Assembly (NCBI GenBank): GCA_002633005.1
Contig: NMRA01000134.1
Location: forward strand, 472,652 to 502,377
Reading direction: 5' to 3'
Length of the DNA: 29,726 bases
DNA from: Phoronis australis
Lineage: Eukaryota > Phoronida > Phoronidae
The position numbers and the translations under genes were made by a program. The notes below the pieces were generated by a model that worked only from the letters and a program-made list of their open reading frames with translations, did not search any database and was not told where the DNA came from. This document shows positions 1 to 10,513 of the stretch, piece after piece (position 1 is the stretch's first letter; the number at the start of each line of letters is the position of its first letter).

Positions 1-1857
1 TGACAAATTTTTGCCACCCGTTTGTGAGGTAGAGCAATTTGCGCCCGAAACTGGAGCAAGGCGGAAAGGATCATCTCTACTGCGCTTGTGCAATGACCTA
101 CGTACGGGTTCTTTGTAATTAAGTTTATTGTGGACTTGTATTGGAGCTGTTTAGAAGGTGCCACGTGTGTGACGAGGGAGTCACACGGCGGGATTTAAAC
201 AGTTTGGGTGCTCAAATCGCCATCCACTGGGAGTGTGTTGTGGGACACTCAGGCAAGTGGGAAAGTTCTTCCTCTGTACGTGAGACGATAATGAGTACAT
301 CTCGGTAGGCAGCAACAGCGTGACATGTTGACTGACTCGTAAACAAAAGCAAACGACGACCGAACTTATCACAACCGAGGTAGAACAATGACTGACTCGA
401 CTGCTCTCAGTCAGACTGTATGAAAAGAAATTGGCGCGAAATTCTTGCCTCCCAAAACGTCACTTCCGGAGTAGACGACGAGTAATTAATTAAATTACGA
501 AAAGCTGTAAATAAGTGAAAAATATTTCTGGGATAATCAACGAACCCTATTTTTGCTAAAAATGACATGAAAAAAGGTTGCCTTCGCCTTTAATTTCCGT
601 CTTGCCACGGTTAGTGAGTTGTGTGTGTAAACGGCCGCTTGACACGGGTCAAATTGCTCCGTGTCAGTTGCGCCGGGCCAAAAGTTGATGTCTTACTGGA
701 CTTACAAGTTACATACAGTGGACACTGCTGTTACTCATCACTCTGATCTTTGATTTCGAATGATACATTCTGATTGCAGTCACTGTGTAGCTCATTTAGC
801 CATCTGTTGTTTTGCTTAAGTTGTTTTGTTTTTCTACACAAAACATTAAGATTAAGGACATTTACTCAAATCCTCAGTTTACCCGACATTTACTGTATTG
901 TTTTACAAGGAGTATGGATAAAAATAATATTGTACTTGCTTTCTAGCATAAGTCAAACTTTTATCAAATTTTAACAGAAATTGACAGCTTAGTGCATTCA
1001 CCTCACGAAAGCGAACAGAATTTCGTTGAGCTAGACTATTTGTTTATAATGTTTAAGCATTTACAGCTTAAAAAGGAAAATTATCGTTGTTAACTGTGTG
1101 TGGTAGGAAACATTGTTTTAACTGCAGCAACATTCAGTGAATGAATGTGCTTTTTTAAGAAAGCAAGTGAAAATTCAAAAATAATTCCAATATTCATTTG
1201 GCCAAACTCTAATGACATTTTCAGTTGAAAATTGCGTCTACTGAACATCCATTGACTGTGCTAAATATATGTGCATCCAAAAGTGTGTACATCGTTTCCA
1301 TTCTACATCAATTTGTCACGTTCTGTTCTACACCACTATACTTCTAATTAAATAAGTGAAATACAACTACCGTTCTTCTGCATCCATGTTTTTTTATCAT
1401 TGTTTGCAATTACCTCTGATGAATGTTAAAGTTTTACAATTCAGTTCCTGAAACTTTGGTTCAAATTATGTCTCATACGTTGCTCGCCTCTATTTCTTGC
1501 ATAAACAAGTTTTGAAGAAACGGAGCTTAGTTGTTGGAACTACAAGCGGTATTTGAGTTTACTCTCATTCCTTGGACTTTCCTGGGTCCTAATTTGATCT
1601 GTAGGTTTTGAAATTTTTCCATTGACGTTGTGCAATGCTTTGTTTAACATTTGTATAAATAATAATGCGATTCTGAGTATATGTTAAAACTGCCATTTCG
1701 TGTTTTCAGTTGTCTCATTGGTTCATGTGTATAATCCCCGGTGTTCGCATTTACGACAGAAAGCTTGGTTATAAACTGTCTTTTTGGTTGTTATCCCCTA
1801 AATTGTTTATTAAACTGATGCAACTGGTCAAAAGTAGTTCCATCCATCATTCATCAT
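1..1857. other. Unassigned AT-rich non-coding stretch
   Basis: No reading frame here has recognisable protein similarity or a convincing exon with matched splice sites. Short open frames exist on both strands (for example 181-372 minus and 774-974 plus), but their translations show no domain, signal or repeat pattern. The only structured signal is the E2F/ETS cluster at 431-469, annotated separately. The stretch ends at the GC-rich mini-element at 1858. Confidence 0.6.
431..469. promoter_or_regulatory. Possible promoter cluster: E2F, CRE half-site and ETS motifs
   Basis: Positions 431-441 read ttggcgcgaaa, a good match to the E2F consensus. Positions 461-469 read cacttccgg, the reverse complement of the classical ETS/GABP site ccggaagtg, and acgtca at 457-462 overlaps it as a CRE half-site. 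This combination is typical of housekeeping promoters, but motif matches alone are weak evidence. I could not identify a first exon on either side with confidence. Confidence 0.3.
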
Positions 1858-1992
1858 GGGCGGCGCTCCATAGGGGGCTGGGGGGCTATAGCCTCCCACT
1901 TTTATCAGTTCTACGCTGCACAAGATTAGGTGGTGCCCCACAGGGAGGCTGAGGTTGCTTTAGCCCCCCACTTTTTTCAGTGCTGCGCCGCC
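1858..1992. repeat. GC-rich mini-element, dimeric copy
   Basis: The element starts gggcggcgc and ends gcgccgcc, so its ends form an inverted repeat, and CAT stands directly outside each end (1855-1857 and 1993-1995). Internally it is two head-to-tail copies of one unit, about 1858-1919 and 1929-1993. Each unit carries a G-rich run, a ctatag or ctttag core, a C-rich run, a cacttttatcag/cacttttttcag tract and a gctg end. A single copy of the same unit lies at 8730-8797. It is most likely a small non-autonomous repeat; no coding capacity is present. Confidence 0.75.
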
Positions 1993-1995
1993 CAT

Positions 1996-3890
1996 GTTCA
2001 TGTGTGGAGTAAGGGTCTGATGTGTCTGTCAGCAATTAGCCTGGTGCTTATTGCAGTTAGATATTGTTTATGATAAGGGTCTGAAAATTTTTAGACCAGG
2101 CGAACAATCGTCATGTAAAAACACCAAAGAAGTGCAAAGACAACCTTTCCAAGTAATGAGTTTAATTTTATTTATTTAAGGATTTTTAAAACGTTTTTTC
2201 TATCTATAGTTTGTGAGTCTGAATTTCATCAATGTCTTAGAGAGTTATTTTAGGTATGCAAAAATCGTCTATAAGTGTACTTTACTATTTGAGTACTATT
2301 CAGACAGCAATTAAATTCACTGAAACATCATCAATTCTTACAATTTTAGCTTCTAATTGTCAAATCATCTTTGAATCTATCGATACATAAACAAGTAAGT
2401 TGGAAACCAACGAATTTGTTTATCAAAACGTAATGTTGTAAGCAATTTCCGCATGCGTGCTTGCAGACTCTTGACGGGTAACCGGGGGAATATTGGGAGA
2501 TGGGCATTCGTATTAAGGTGTGTTTTTGCTCATTTCAGAGATATCTATAACGGTTCACGATGTAAACTTGAACCCCTACCTGACCAAAAACACTGAAATC
2601 TAATTGCGGCAGTTCTTTGCGTACCCCCTTTCGACGTGTACACGGTCATCACAAATAGTAGCCTAGACAGCAATGTTTTCCCACGTGTGGGAATTCCTTA
2701 CAAACAACTCATAGTAACCACCTTCAAAAGAGATACTATTCTTGTGATACTACGGTACATAATATTTTATAACTAACCATCGGAAATAGTCCTTTTGTCT
2801 CATTCACAAATAGTGGTCTTCACGTTCTTCAAAATCCCACCCTTTCGATGGTGGCAATCCTACTGTATTTTTTCACATTTTTGCTTGTTTGGGTCGAATG
2901 GCTGTGCTGTGCACGAATGTTTTGTGTTTTTTGATGAATTTGGAATCTCAACTTCCATCGTGAATAATTGGCAGTTTCGGATTTACATGTTAAGAGGGAC
3001 AAAGGGACATTTCCCCCGAACTGCTCCACCGAGAGAGGGTACCGCCCGAAATGGGACACCTTAAGATGAAGGGCTAAACATCATTGAGCTTAGAAAAAAG
3101 AGTGACAGTTTATTCCACCGTCGTGTGGTCCCAAAACGAGGCAGGGAGTGACCTCCTTCAACATGAAAGCCCGTTGCACGATTTCACAAAAAACAGGACA
3201 ATAGAGTAAATCGATTCCAACATTTGGCCCCCTCTCCGTGAGCGGCCCCTTAAGAATTTGTCAAGAAAAACCCAAAAAGGGTGGCCTCTTGAATGTAATC
3301 AATGGTCTTTTTCAAGGGCGGGGCCCCTAAATACGAAAATATCTATATTTTCAAATATTAGGAAATGCACAGCAACTGATGTTGTCTGTCAGGTCATCAA
3401 TTTTTCTCAAGTAATATACAGTTCCGAGAAAAAAATAAAGCGAAAGTTGTCTCCGTTATCCCTTGCCAGAGAGGGGCATCTGGAAAAATAGTTTTGCATT
3501 CGTAAAACTGACTTATTGAATTTCAAAATCCAGTAAATTAATGCGCTTCGCAAAAGCTTCGCTTTACAAATTTTATCGATTTTTCGAAATATATGTATGA
3601 TTGATTTCGTGCACGTTTTCAAGTGCGTTTAGACGACCTGTGCTGCAAAAGCGGAGACCCTAATAACAATGTCCTGGTCAGGGTCCTCAAAAGGTAAACC
3701 ATGCACTGATGCAGGGTTGTTAAACGTTCTCTTGAATTTTCTTTCTTATCCGCATTTCGCAGTCTTTCTTTTCTCGACTGTCCCCGGCCCCAAGCCTATG
3801 TCGGTTGCCGCGGCCATGGTTTAAGCCTGACGCCTGAAAATTTTTTCTGGGGGACCGTGTCCCCCCCGCTTCTTACGGCCCTGCTGGTGC
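1996..3890. other. Non-coding stretch with degraded GC-rich repeat fragments
   Basis: No gene recognised. From about 3000 the sequence alternates AT-rich DNA with short G/C runs: aagggacatttcccccg near 3001, gcggccccttaag near 3241, gggcggggcccc near 3316 and gggggaccgtgtccccccc near 3850. The words gcgcttcgc and aagcttcgcttt near 3542-3565 look like repeat debris. I read these as old mobile-element fragments, but none has a clear terminus pair. Confidence 0.45.
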
Positions 3891-3895
3891 GTTTT

Positions 3896-4161
3896 TCAAT
3901 CATTCCCTGGTTCATGATTCTTGCGACGCTTATCACCATTTAGTCGACGAAGACGACGCCTCTCAGCCATATTAACTATTGGTGCTGAAAAACAGTAGAA
4001 CTTTTTTCTTACGTCTGTCCATTGGGTTTGAAAAAATAAATTTCCCTCCAAAATGCCCCTCCTAATTTGCAGAATTATAGCCAAAGTTTACCAAACACGA
4101 CCAAACAGATGATAGAGTTTGCTGCCAAAATTTTTGCAAAGTTTGCTTGTGTGGACTGGCC
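3896..4161 (-). mobile_element. Possible 5' end of a Harbinger-like DNA transposon
   Basis: Read on the minus strand, the block starts abruptly at 4161 with ggccagtccacacaagcaaa, a terminus style common among animal Harbinger-type elements. It is followed by repeated ttt-gc/ttgg words and then an open frame (4084 to 3896). Inside that frame a well-placed ATG opens a short, very basic peptide beginning MAERRRLRRLNGDKRRKN. No matching second terminus was found downstream on the minus strand, so the copy is truncated or old. The family assignment is inference from the terminus and the basic peptide; no catalytic domain is visible. Confidence 0.3.
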
Positions 4162-4186
4162 TTCAGAAATGAAAGAAATGCTGTTG

Positions 4187-4215
4187 TGACGTCATATTCA
4201 TAACTGACCAATCAG
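4187..4215 (+). promoter_or_regulatory. Promoter-like CRE and CCAAT box
   Basis: A perfect cAMP-response element tgacgtca sits at 4187-4194, and a canonical NF-Y site ccaatcag at 4208-4215. They lie about 115-145 bases upstream of a candidate first coding exon (4331-4390) and 26 bases beyond the apparent transposon end at 4161. The spacing fits a polymerase II promoter. Which transcript it would drive is not proven; the transporter 8 kb downstream is one possibility. Confidence 0.45.
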
Positions 4216-4330
4216 CGAGATACCTATGTGTTTACAAAACAAACGCACGTTGACGAATCATAGCGTAAATCGGTACAGATCGAAGAGGAAGCGTATATTT
4301 TTTCTCTTGAAAGAAAATCGTAAAAGTTGA

Positions 4331-4390
4331 ATGAAAAGTATGGCGAAAGAAGGTGATTTTGGTGTTATGTATTCGTGCGAACAACCGATG
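4331..4390 (+). CDS. Candidate 5' coding exon (20 codons), gene uncertain
   Basis: An ATG at 4331 follows directly on an in-frame TGA. A second in-frame ATG at 4340 has A at -3 and G at +4, the better initiation context. The frame stays open for 20 codons and meets a strong donor, atg|gtaagt, at 4391. The peptide is MKSMAKEGDFGVMYSCEQPM. The exon ends in phase 0, which is the phase needed to join the transporter exon beginning at 12207. Joining them would add this peptide plus nine residues to the transporter N terminus. It could equally belong to another transcript. No homology is recognised; the support is promoter motifs, start context and donor. Confidence 0.35.
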
Positions 4391-5253
4391 GTAAGTAAAA
4401 TAGTTGCATCTAGGTTTTAGACAGTTTCTAATTGAGAATAACATACGAAGCGCCATGTTCCACGAAAATGAGATTGAATGAGGATTAAAATTATGTCCTT
4501 TCGGAAAATGCCCGCAAAAATAAAATCCCGTGCCGGTATGACTCGCGATCATTCAGAAAGTTTTTCCTTTTTCGTTTGGTCTTGATACCCAAACGGTGAC
4601 TAAGGACTTCGGAATCGATCGCTCCGCCCGTAACTCATTCATGAATCGTGACTCAGCCTAGTGCAGCGTGTAATTCGGTTCTACTTGTGAAATATTCGCT
4701 CGCTCTCTTTACAATGCGTACATTTACGTCTATTGGTCACCGACACGTGAAAGACAACGAGCTGGACCACTAGACAACACTCGCGGAGGGATTACTACAC
4801 TGAAATCAATATCGCTTTCACATGTTGGTGACTATCAAGGCACACAGATAACTTGTTTTCATGTGAGAGGGAAACAAAAGCGACGTAAATAATAAATTTC
4901 AAACTACATCGACATAGCATAGTGCGCACAAATACGTAGTAAGGCATCTCAGTCAAGAACAATAGCAGTTATAATGAGAACTCCGCCTTAATCTATTTTC
5001 TGCGATTTGTTCTCAGTGTTACTCATACACTATAAAACAAAACCCAACTTTATGGAACATAATCGCCACTGTCATCGTCACCGTCATCATTATGATTATT
5101 AGCAACCTATACTCGTTAAAACTCAGACATGCTATAAACATTGATAACTTTCCTATATTCAGCTCACTTCCTGGCAAACGCTATCGTGACCCACAGGAAT
5201 GCGACAAATATGAAACTAATTAACAAGCGGTTTCTAAGAATCCTCTATCACAG

Positions 5254-5447
5254 GAGGGGGAGTGCCTTTCTCAATATTGATATCTGTGTGTATGTGCTGG
5301 TGGTATATAGCTTTGTTATTGTTATCAGTCTATATCAGTTGGCTGACATCCAGTACCAGTGTACTCATTGGAACATCCCTGTGCATTGGATGGTTCATTG
5401 TTTGGAAATGGTTTCATAGAGTTATCATGTATCCAATTCCAGTAGAA
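5254..5447 (+). CDS. Weak candidate exon encoding a two-helix hydrophobic hairpin
   Basis: The segment is preceded by a pyrimidine-containing acceptor (cctctatcacag) and followed by a donor-like gaa|gtatga. In one frame it encodes 64 codons without a stop. Two hydrophobic helices (about residues 11-30 and 36-50) are separated by TSSTS, and a basic, aromatic stretch KWFHR follows. It is entered in phase 1 and leaves in phase 0, so it cannot follow the exon at 4331-4390 directly. I do not recognise the family. Hydrophobic frames arise easily in T-rich DNA, so this may be spurious. Confidence 0.15.
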
Positions 5448-6067
5448 GTATGAGATTTGAGATAATTTCACGGACGATGATTAACAACATCTACGTTTCA
5501 ATCTTCAATATTTGTTTTGAAATTGGAATTTCAAAATACGGAATATTGAACCGCGATTGAAACTGGTAGTTTGAACCTAAAATTCTATTTTTAATCTAAA
5601 ATTGAAAATGACATTTTGACGGCCAATATTCCAAGGTTACTATAGTGCCGCGAGAAAACCTTACAACCAATCACAACGCTGAAGTTCTAAAGAATAATTA
5701 GATTGTTTGAGAGGTTGTTCATCATTCGCGTCCATGGTGCTTGTTAGGCAAATTTTGATATTAGCTGTTTGACAAGCGAGTCACAGAAGTGTTGGGGTCT
5801 AAACACCCGTGATATTGACTAATGTTTCGTGACTCCAAACTAGTTCCATATTAAAGTGGAAACTGAAACATTGGAGCACTGGTTATCATTTTAATTTTCG
5901 TGATTCAATTTCAATTGAACCATGAAATATTGAATGGTGTGTCAAAATTTCATCGCCATAAACATTATCTTTTCAAATTTAAATTAATGTTCCAAGTTTT
6001 AATAATCAATTTCAAAACGAAAATTGTCTAGAACTGAAAACTTGGACACTTTGGTCACATTTTTTAC

Positions 6068-6345
6068 TTATCGGCTCTTACAACCGTCCACCTCCACACA
6101 AACTAAAGACTGTGTCCTGGGCATTGCGTCCTTCCATGTGCAACTAGCATATTTACATTTATAACATTCGATATCATGAGGATTGTGTTTTATGCACACA
6201 TGGCAGAGTGGCAACATTGTTTTTACCCCATTGTAAGTGATATGGTATTTTAGCAAAAACTTTGGGCTTTTCACCACAATTTTAAGACCTGTTCCAAGGA
6301 ATGACAAAACTTCAAATCCTTCTGATGTCTCGTGTATAGGAAATT
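6068..6345 (-). pseudogene. Possible relic of a family B DNA polymerase-like mobile element
   Basis: The minus-strand frame begins after a stop near 6346 and ends at a stop at 6068-6070. It contains, in order, an NKFPI segment, a GTGLKIVV-x-SPKFLL segment and MLPLCHVC. That order resembles a stretch of the invertebrate DNA_pol_B_2-type proteins, where a PxGHP-like motif precedes a GxxKxxVxPP segment and a PLCxxC motif. Later cysteine pairs (ECYKCKYASC) do not match well. Upstream sequence does not continue the family and no polymerase active-site motif is present, so this is a broken remnant at best. Confidence 0.22.
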
Positions 6346-8624
6346 TATTTTATTCTCGGTGCCGAGATGACAGGGCTCATTGTACGGTCTGGTGTCTTTT
6401 GAATTTTTGCATCCGGTCATGACGTAATGCCCGTCAAGTTAAACAAGTAATCCTTTTACAAACTATCTGGCTAACGTAATAAATCAAATGCGTGTGCGGG
6501 TATAGTTAACAAATAACCGTGTTCCGGGCTCAGGGTCTAATCTTAGTACTTCAAATCGACTGATCCTGAAATTATTTTTGACATTTCTGGTTCACCTTAG
6601 TAACCCGCAGTCGAGATCTGTTCTCGAGTATTTCGTGGTTAATGGGTGTCCAAGTCCACATTCACACTTGGCGACCCTAGATTTTAGCCACAAACTTCGA
6701 GTAAAGACTTAGAGGTGACACTCAAACTTACAGGGGGTCAACAAATGCTCGCTGGGATTACAGTCATCCGAGTAAACCATAGTGTTCTCGAACACCGTAA
6801 TAAACACGTATTTTGAGTTCGCAGGCAAGTAGAACTGGAAATGAAATTAATTCGATATCGATTTTGAATCAACCCCGAGCCCTGGTCACAACAACAACTT
6901 TTTCACAGAGGCGTATTTGCCTTCATTCCAACAATCGTCATCAGCTACGTACTGTGTAGTGTACTCAGTGGATCAGGAATAGAGGAATACTCGAGTATTA
7001 TCGACCGTATATTCCAGTGACGTAGTTGCTAGCCAATACTCAACTGTATATTTTCACCGGTATACGACACTGGCCAACAAAAATGTCAAAGATCTCTCAG
7101 ATTAGATATAAGATTTTCATAAACATCGATTTATCATAAAGAATTGCGAGAAGAAACAAAATCTATGACTTGCCATCAACTGGGATTTACGCGAGTAGGT
7201 CACCATTAAAAGGTGATACCTATGAAAATGAAACAACGTTATAACACTGTCGTCTGGTATCGATTTCCAAGTAATACAGCTAAGGAAATCATAAGAGATT
7301 TTGTCGCTGATCTAATCAGTTGGTGGTTAGTTCCAGTGGCAACGAGCTAATACCGTATTGGCATGTGTTCAAAACAGAGAACGAAGCAAATTAGAGATAG
7401 CCTTATCCTTTTCTACGTAGTTCAAAAGCTTGTAGTCTTTGTTCAAGACGTCAGATGGGGCCCTTAAACCCAGTGAAATCCAATTTGTTGGGATAATCCT
7501 GATAAGCATAACTTAAATGGTGGTATAAACAGTCAAGAAATTTATTTTTAGTTTTATGTTCTTACTACAGGCTTTTTCATATATACTCTTTGTGGTATGA
7601 CAACCAAAGGAGCATTGTTAAAACTTTGGTGACCTCAAATCAATCACTAAAGCAGATCAACAGTTTGACCAAATGTATTGACTAGGAATATTCCAAAAAG
7701 ACAAGTAGGCTATTTTCTTAGCACTTCATAATTATTTTGTGAAGGATGTGAAACTTGAGTGTTTTTATGAAGGACGTGCTTTCAGTTAAATTAGTTTCAT
7801 TGTTTGTAGTGGAACACCTAATCTCAGGAACAGATTTGATTGGATAATACCATGTCACTTGTAAACGAGTTTACCATCTTTATAATACGTTGTATATTTT
7901 GGATAACATTGCTTCAAACAGACAAAATTAGATGTCGAAAAATGTAACGAGTCTACAAAATGGGCATGTTTCTGAGGTTCACATTACAAAAATGTGTGAC
8001 GAATATTCTTAGTTTACTTGATACTAGTTACTCGGTTTGGGAATAACTAATTTGCTGCTTGTCTGAACGCACTATTTTGAATTACCATGTAAGGAAAGTC
8101 ACATGACCAGTGCACTGTGTTACGGGATTGACGACACAGACCTATAAATAGCATTAATTGAATACAATAATCGATGAAGTGTACTGGTTCACGTAAAGAC
8201 AAAGTAATTTCGTTGATTTTAGGTGATCGTGTTTAGTGACATCAATGTTTTTTTTAAATGAAAAAATGAATGGATCAATTTCTATTGTATCATCGCCATT
8301 TGGTCATTAGTCAAAATGTTTTTGATTAGGCAGGACTTTAAAATAGAAATCTAAATTTCCACGAATTCTAGAATTTCGTTCACCACGTGCTTTTCCCGGA
8401 TGTATTGGCTCTTTGCCGAATCCAAATCCGTATTGTTGATAAACATACGAGTTGTCTGTGCGTAGTCAGTTCAGCATTTAGGGTAGACGAAAACACGTGG
8501 TTCGTTTGTTTGTAAACATTTCTAAACCACAATCAAATTTCAAGTCATTTGTACCGGCATCGAAACATTCACTGAACAGAAAGACAGAATTATCACAAAA
8601 GGCAGCTATAACAGTGAATTTTTA

Positions 8625-8694
8625 TTTATAAAACACCATAATTTGAAACCTGAGGTGAAATACTCCAGGAGAGGAAGAAAACGTGTCAATGATG
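8625..8694 (+). promoter_or_regulatory. Possible alternative promoter and short first exon
   Basis: A TATA-like tttataaaa lies at 8625-8633. About 55 bases downstream two adjacent ATG codons (8689-8694) run straight into a consensus donor, atg|gtacgtat, at 8695. The exon would end in phase 0, matching the acceptor at 12207 that precedes the transporter start, so it could supply an alternative N terminus or an untranslated leader. The evidence is positional only. The mini-element at 8730 sits 35 bases inside the would-be intron. Confidence 0.22.
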
Positions 8695-8729
8695 GTACGT
8701 ATAACTAACTCATTTTGTTATATTACATA

Positions 8730-8797
8730 GGCGGCGCACCTCAGGGGGCTGGGGGGGGTGGGGCTATAGCACCCACTTTTTTCAGTACTGAGCCGCC
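8730..8797. repeat. GC-rich mini-element, monomeric copy
   Basis: A single ~68-bp unit begins ggcggcgcacc and ends gagccgcc. It has a G-rich run, a ctatag core, a cacttttttcag tract and an end complementary to its start. It is flanked by cata on both sides (8726-8729 and 8798-8801), which looks like a short target duplication. It matches each half of the dimeric copy at 1858-1992. Confidence 0.75.
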
Positions 8798-8801
8798 CAT
8801 A

Positions 8802-10513
8802 ACCATTTTCTTAGCGTTTTTTCAAAAATTCAAATATCAATTGTTTTAATTTTTATTCGTTATCGGTTGATTTATTCTTTATAAAGTTAATGTATAATGT
8901 AATCATCAGTGCTTATAAGGGCAGTAATGACAGTTGATAATTATTTGATATCAAAGCGTTGTCTTTGGAATAGGTTTGACATGCTTACAGGTAAAATGTA
9001 ACGATTAGGCCAAAAGGCATAGTTAGTTCTTGTTTGTGACCTGAATCGACTTTGAAACTTACACTGATTATACATAAAGAATAAAGCGTGCATTTCAACC
9101 AACGTGTCGAATATTTTTGAAAACCTCAGAAAGGCGTGTAGGTAATGTTTTAAACGCCGTTGCTGTCCCGTGAGACTGTATAATGATGAACTGCCTAGCC
9201 CGCATGAGTGACAGGAGTACCCCAGGTAAACATGAGTGTCTACCACCCCATCGTCAACACGGCACAAACTCTGGTAATCGAGTGGCTACAGCTCAGAAAT
9301 TGGTTTGAAACTGGTTTGATTGAAAAAAAACAAATAGTTTTTGCTAGTCTCACGTGGATTCGTTTAAAGTGATCAATTACAAGTTAAAATAACGCACCGC
9401 TGACTCAGTTTTCGCAAACCAGAACCAACTACGCCTTTTGGCTTAGGTAATGATGTTGTTTCTGCATATAGCAACATCAAAACTGTGTTTTGATTTGTGG
9501 TAGGGTTCATAAAGTATGACTGCCGGAAAACAATCTCCCAGCAACCACTTTAATCGATTTTAATACATCGATACTTAATGTTCTTTAACTCGCCGACACG
9601 TCACATGTGTGTGATCTTGTTGTTGAGGATTCATAAGTCATGGCATACTCATTGTCACTTGTTTGTCTAAAGATTACGTGGGAGTAAAAACGTATCTCTA
9701 ATTCCACTCCGATTTCAGTGAGCATGGGTTTACGATGTTTAGTTTCCTGTATAGATCCGTTGTTAATTCAATAAACCTTTCGCAACTGTCAACGTTTCCA
9801 CTGTCTAACAAGTAAGAATGCAATTGGTTACAATTAGTACACTAAATCAATAATTGTCCACCGAGTCGCATTTGCTGACTGTACTTCGAATCCTTTATAG
9901 TGCGGATATTATTATGAATATGTAAATAACACAAGGCGTTTGTGTGGGAGTTATAAATGATTCTCATTTAACCGACATTGTAGATTGCGCTACCCACTGG
10001 CAGCTGAACTGTAGGCTGTACCTTATTCCATTGATTATCAAGTTGTGTTTTTAGACCTCATGAGTGCACCCGGCATAAAAATGGGTGCCTGGAATTTTGA
10101 AAATGTGGGTACGGTTCAGAGCTACTAATGAATTGTGCATTCGCCGAATTTTGGTAGTTCCTGCCCGAAGGGGAACTTTGTCGCGTTTTCTACTTCGTGG
10201 GAGCTTTTGTTTTTCTGAGGCGGGCCTTTTTTGCTCACTTCGCCAAATGGGGGGCTCGTTTGAGCCTCCCGAGCCCCCCTGGGTGCGAGCATGGGCCTTA
10301 TCATACATGTTTCCCTTTGTTACTATCGTCATTAACCCGAATTTCTGTTTTGAAAGTTACCTTTTCAGAAAAGCATATTGATATTCTTGGGATTCAAGGC
10401 ACTGACCTCTATGATTATTTATGATGTCTATCCTTTTAAATTTCTAATGCATTTGCACCCGCTTACCGTCGATATACTTCATTGCCGATTATCGATTAAC
10501 ATGTGAAGAGAAG
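8802..10513. other. Non-coding stretch; includes a GC-rich hairpin
   Basis: No convincing gene. A 108-codon minus-strand frame at 8941-9267 has no recognisable domain. At 10249-10279 a perfect hairpin has arms ggggggctcg and cgagcccccc around an 11-base loop. It sits in a GC-rich patch (about 10160-10295) that is open on both strands and looks like repeat-derived DNA rather than a gene. Confidence 0.45.

Larger units (their letters stand above)
4391..8624. other. Long stretch without a confident gene
   Basis: Mostly AT-rich DNA. About 5460-6060 is quasi-repetitive, with recurring words such as tttcaat, gaaattg and aatattga on both strands. A perfect 14-bp palindrome aatactcgagtatt lies at 6986-6999. 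Two weak coding-like pieces (5254-5447 plus, 6068-6345 minus) are listed separately. If the exon at 4331 belongs to the transporter, this whole stretch is intron. Confidence 0.5.

Noticed and set aside
181-372. Minus-strand frame with cysteines suggestive of a THAP-like zinc finger
   Set aside because: The cysteine-rich start and the later residues fall in different frames, and the THAP spacing and C-terminal AVPTIF-like motif are absent.
7194-7226. Imperfect hairpin around taggtcacc and ggtgatacct
   Set aside because: It has a bulge and short arms; such structures are expected by chance in this much AT-rich DNA.
10051-10381. Overlapping frames on both strands across a GC-rich patch
   Set aside because: Low-complexity Gly/Ser/Pro-rich translations on both strands and a GC hairpin point to repeat DNA, not a gene.
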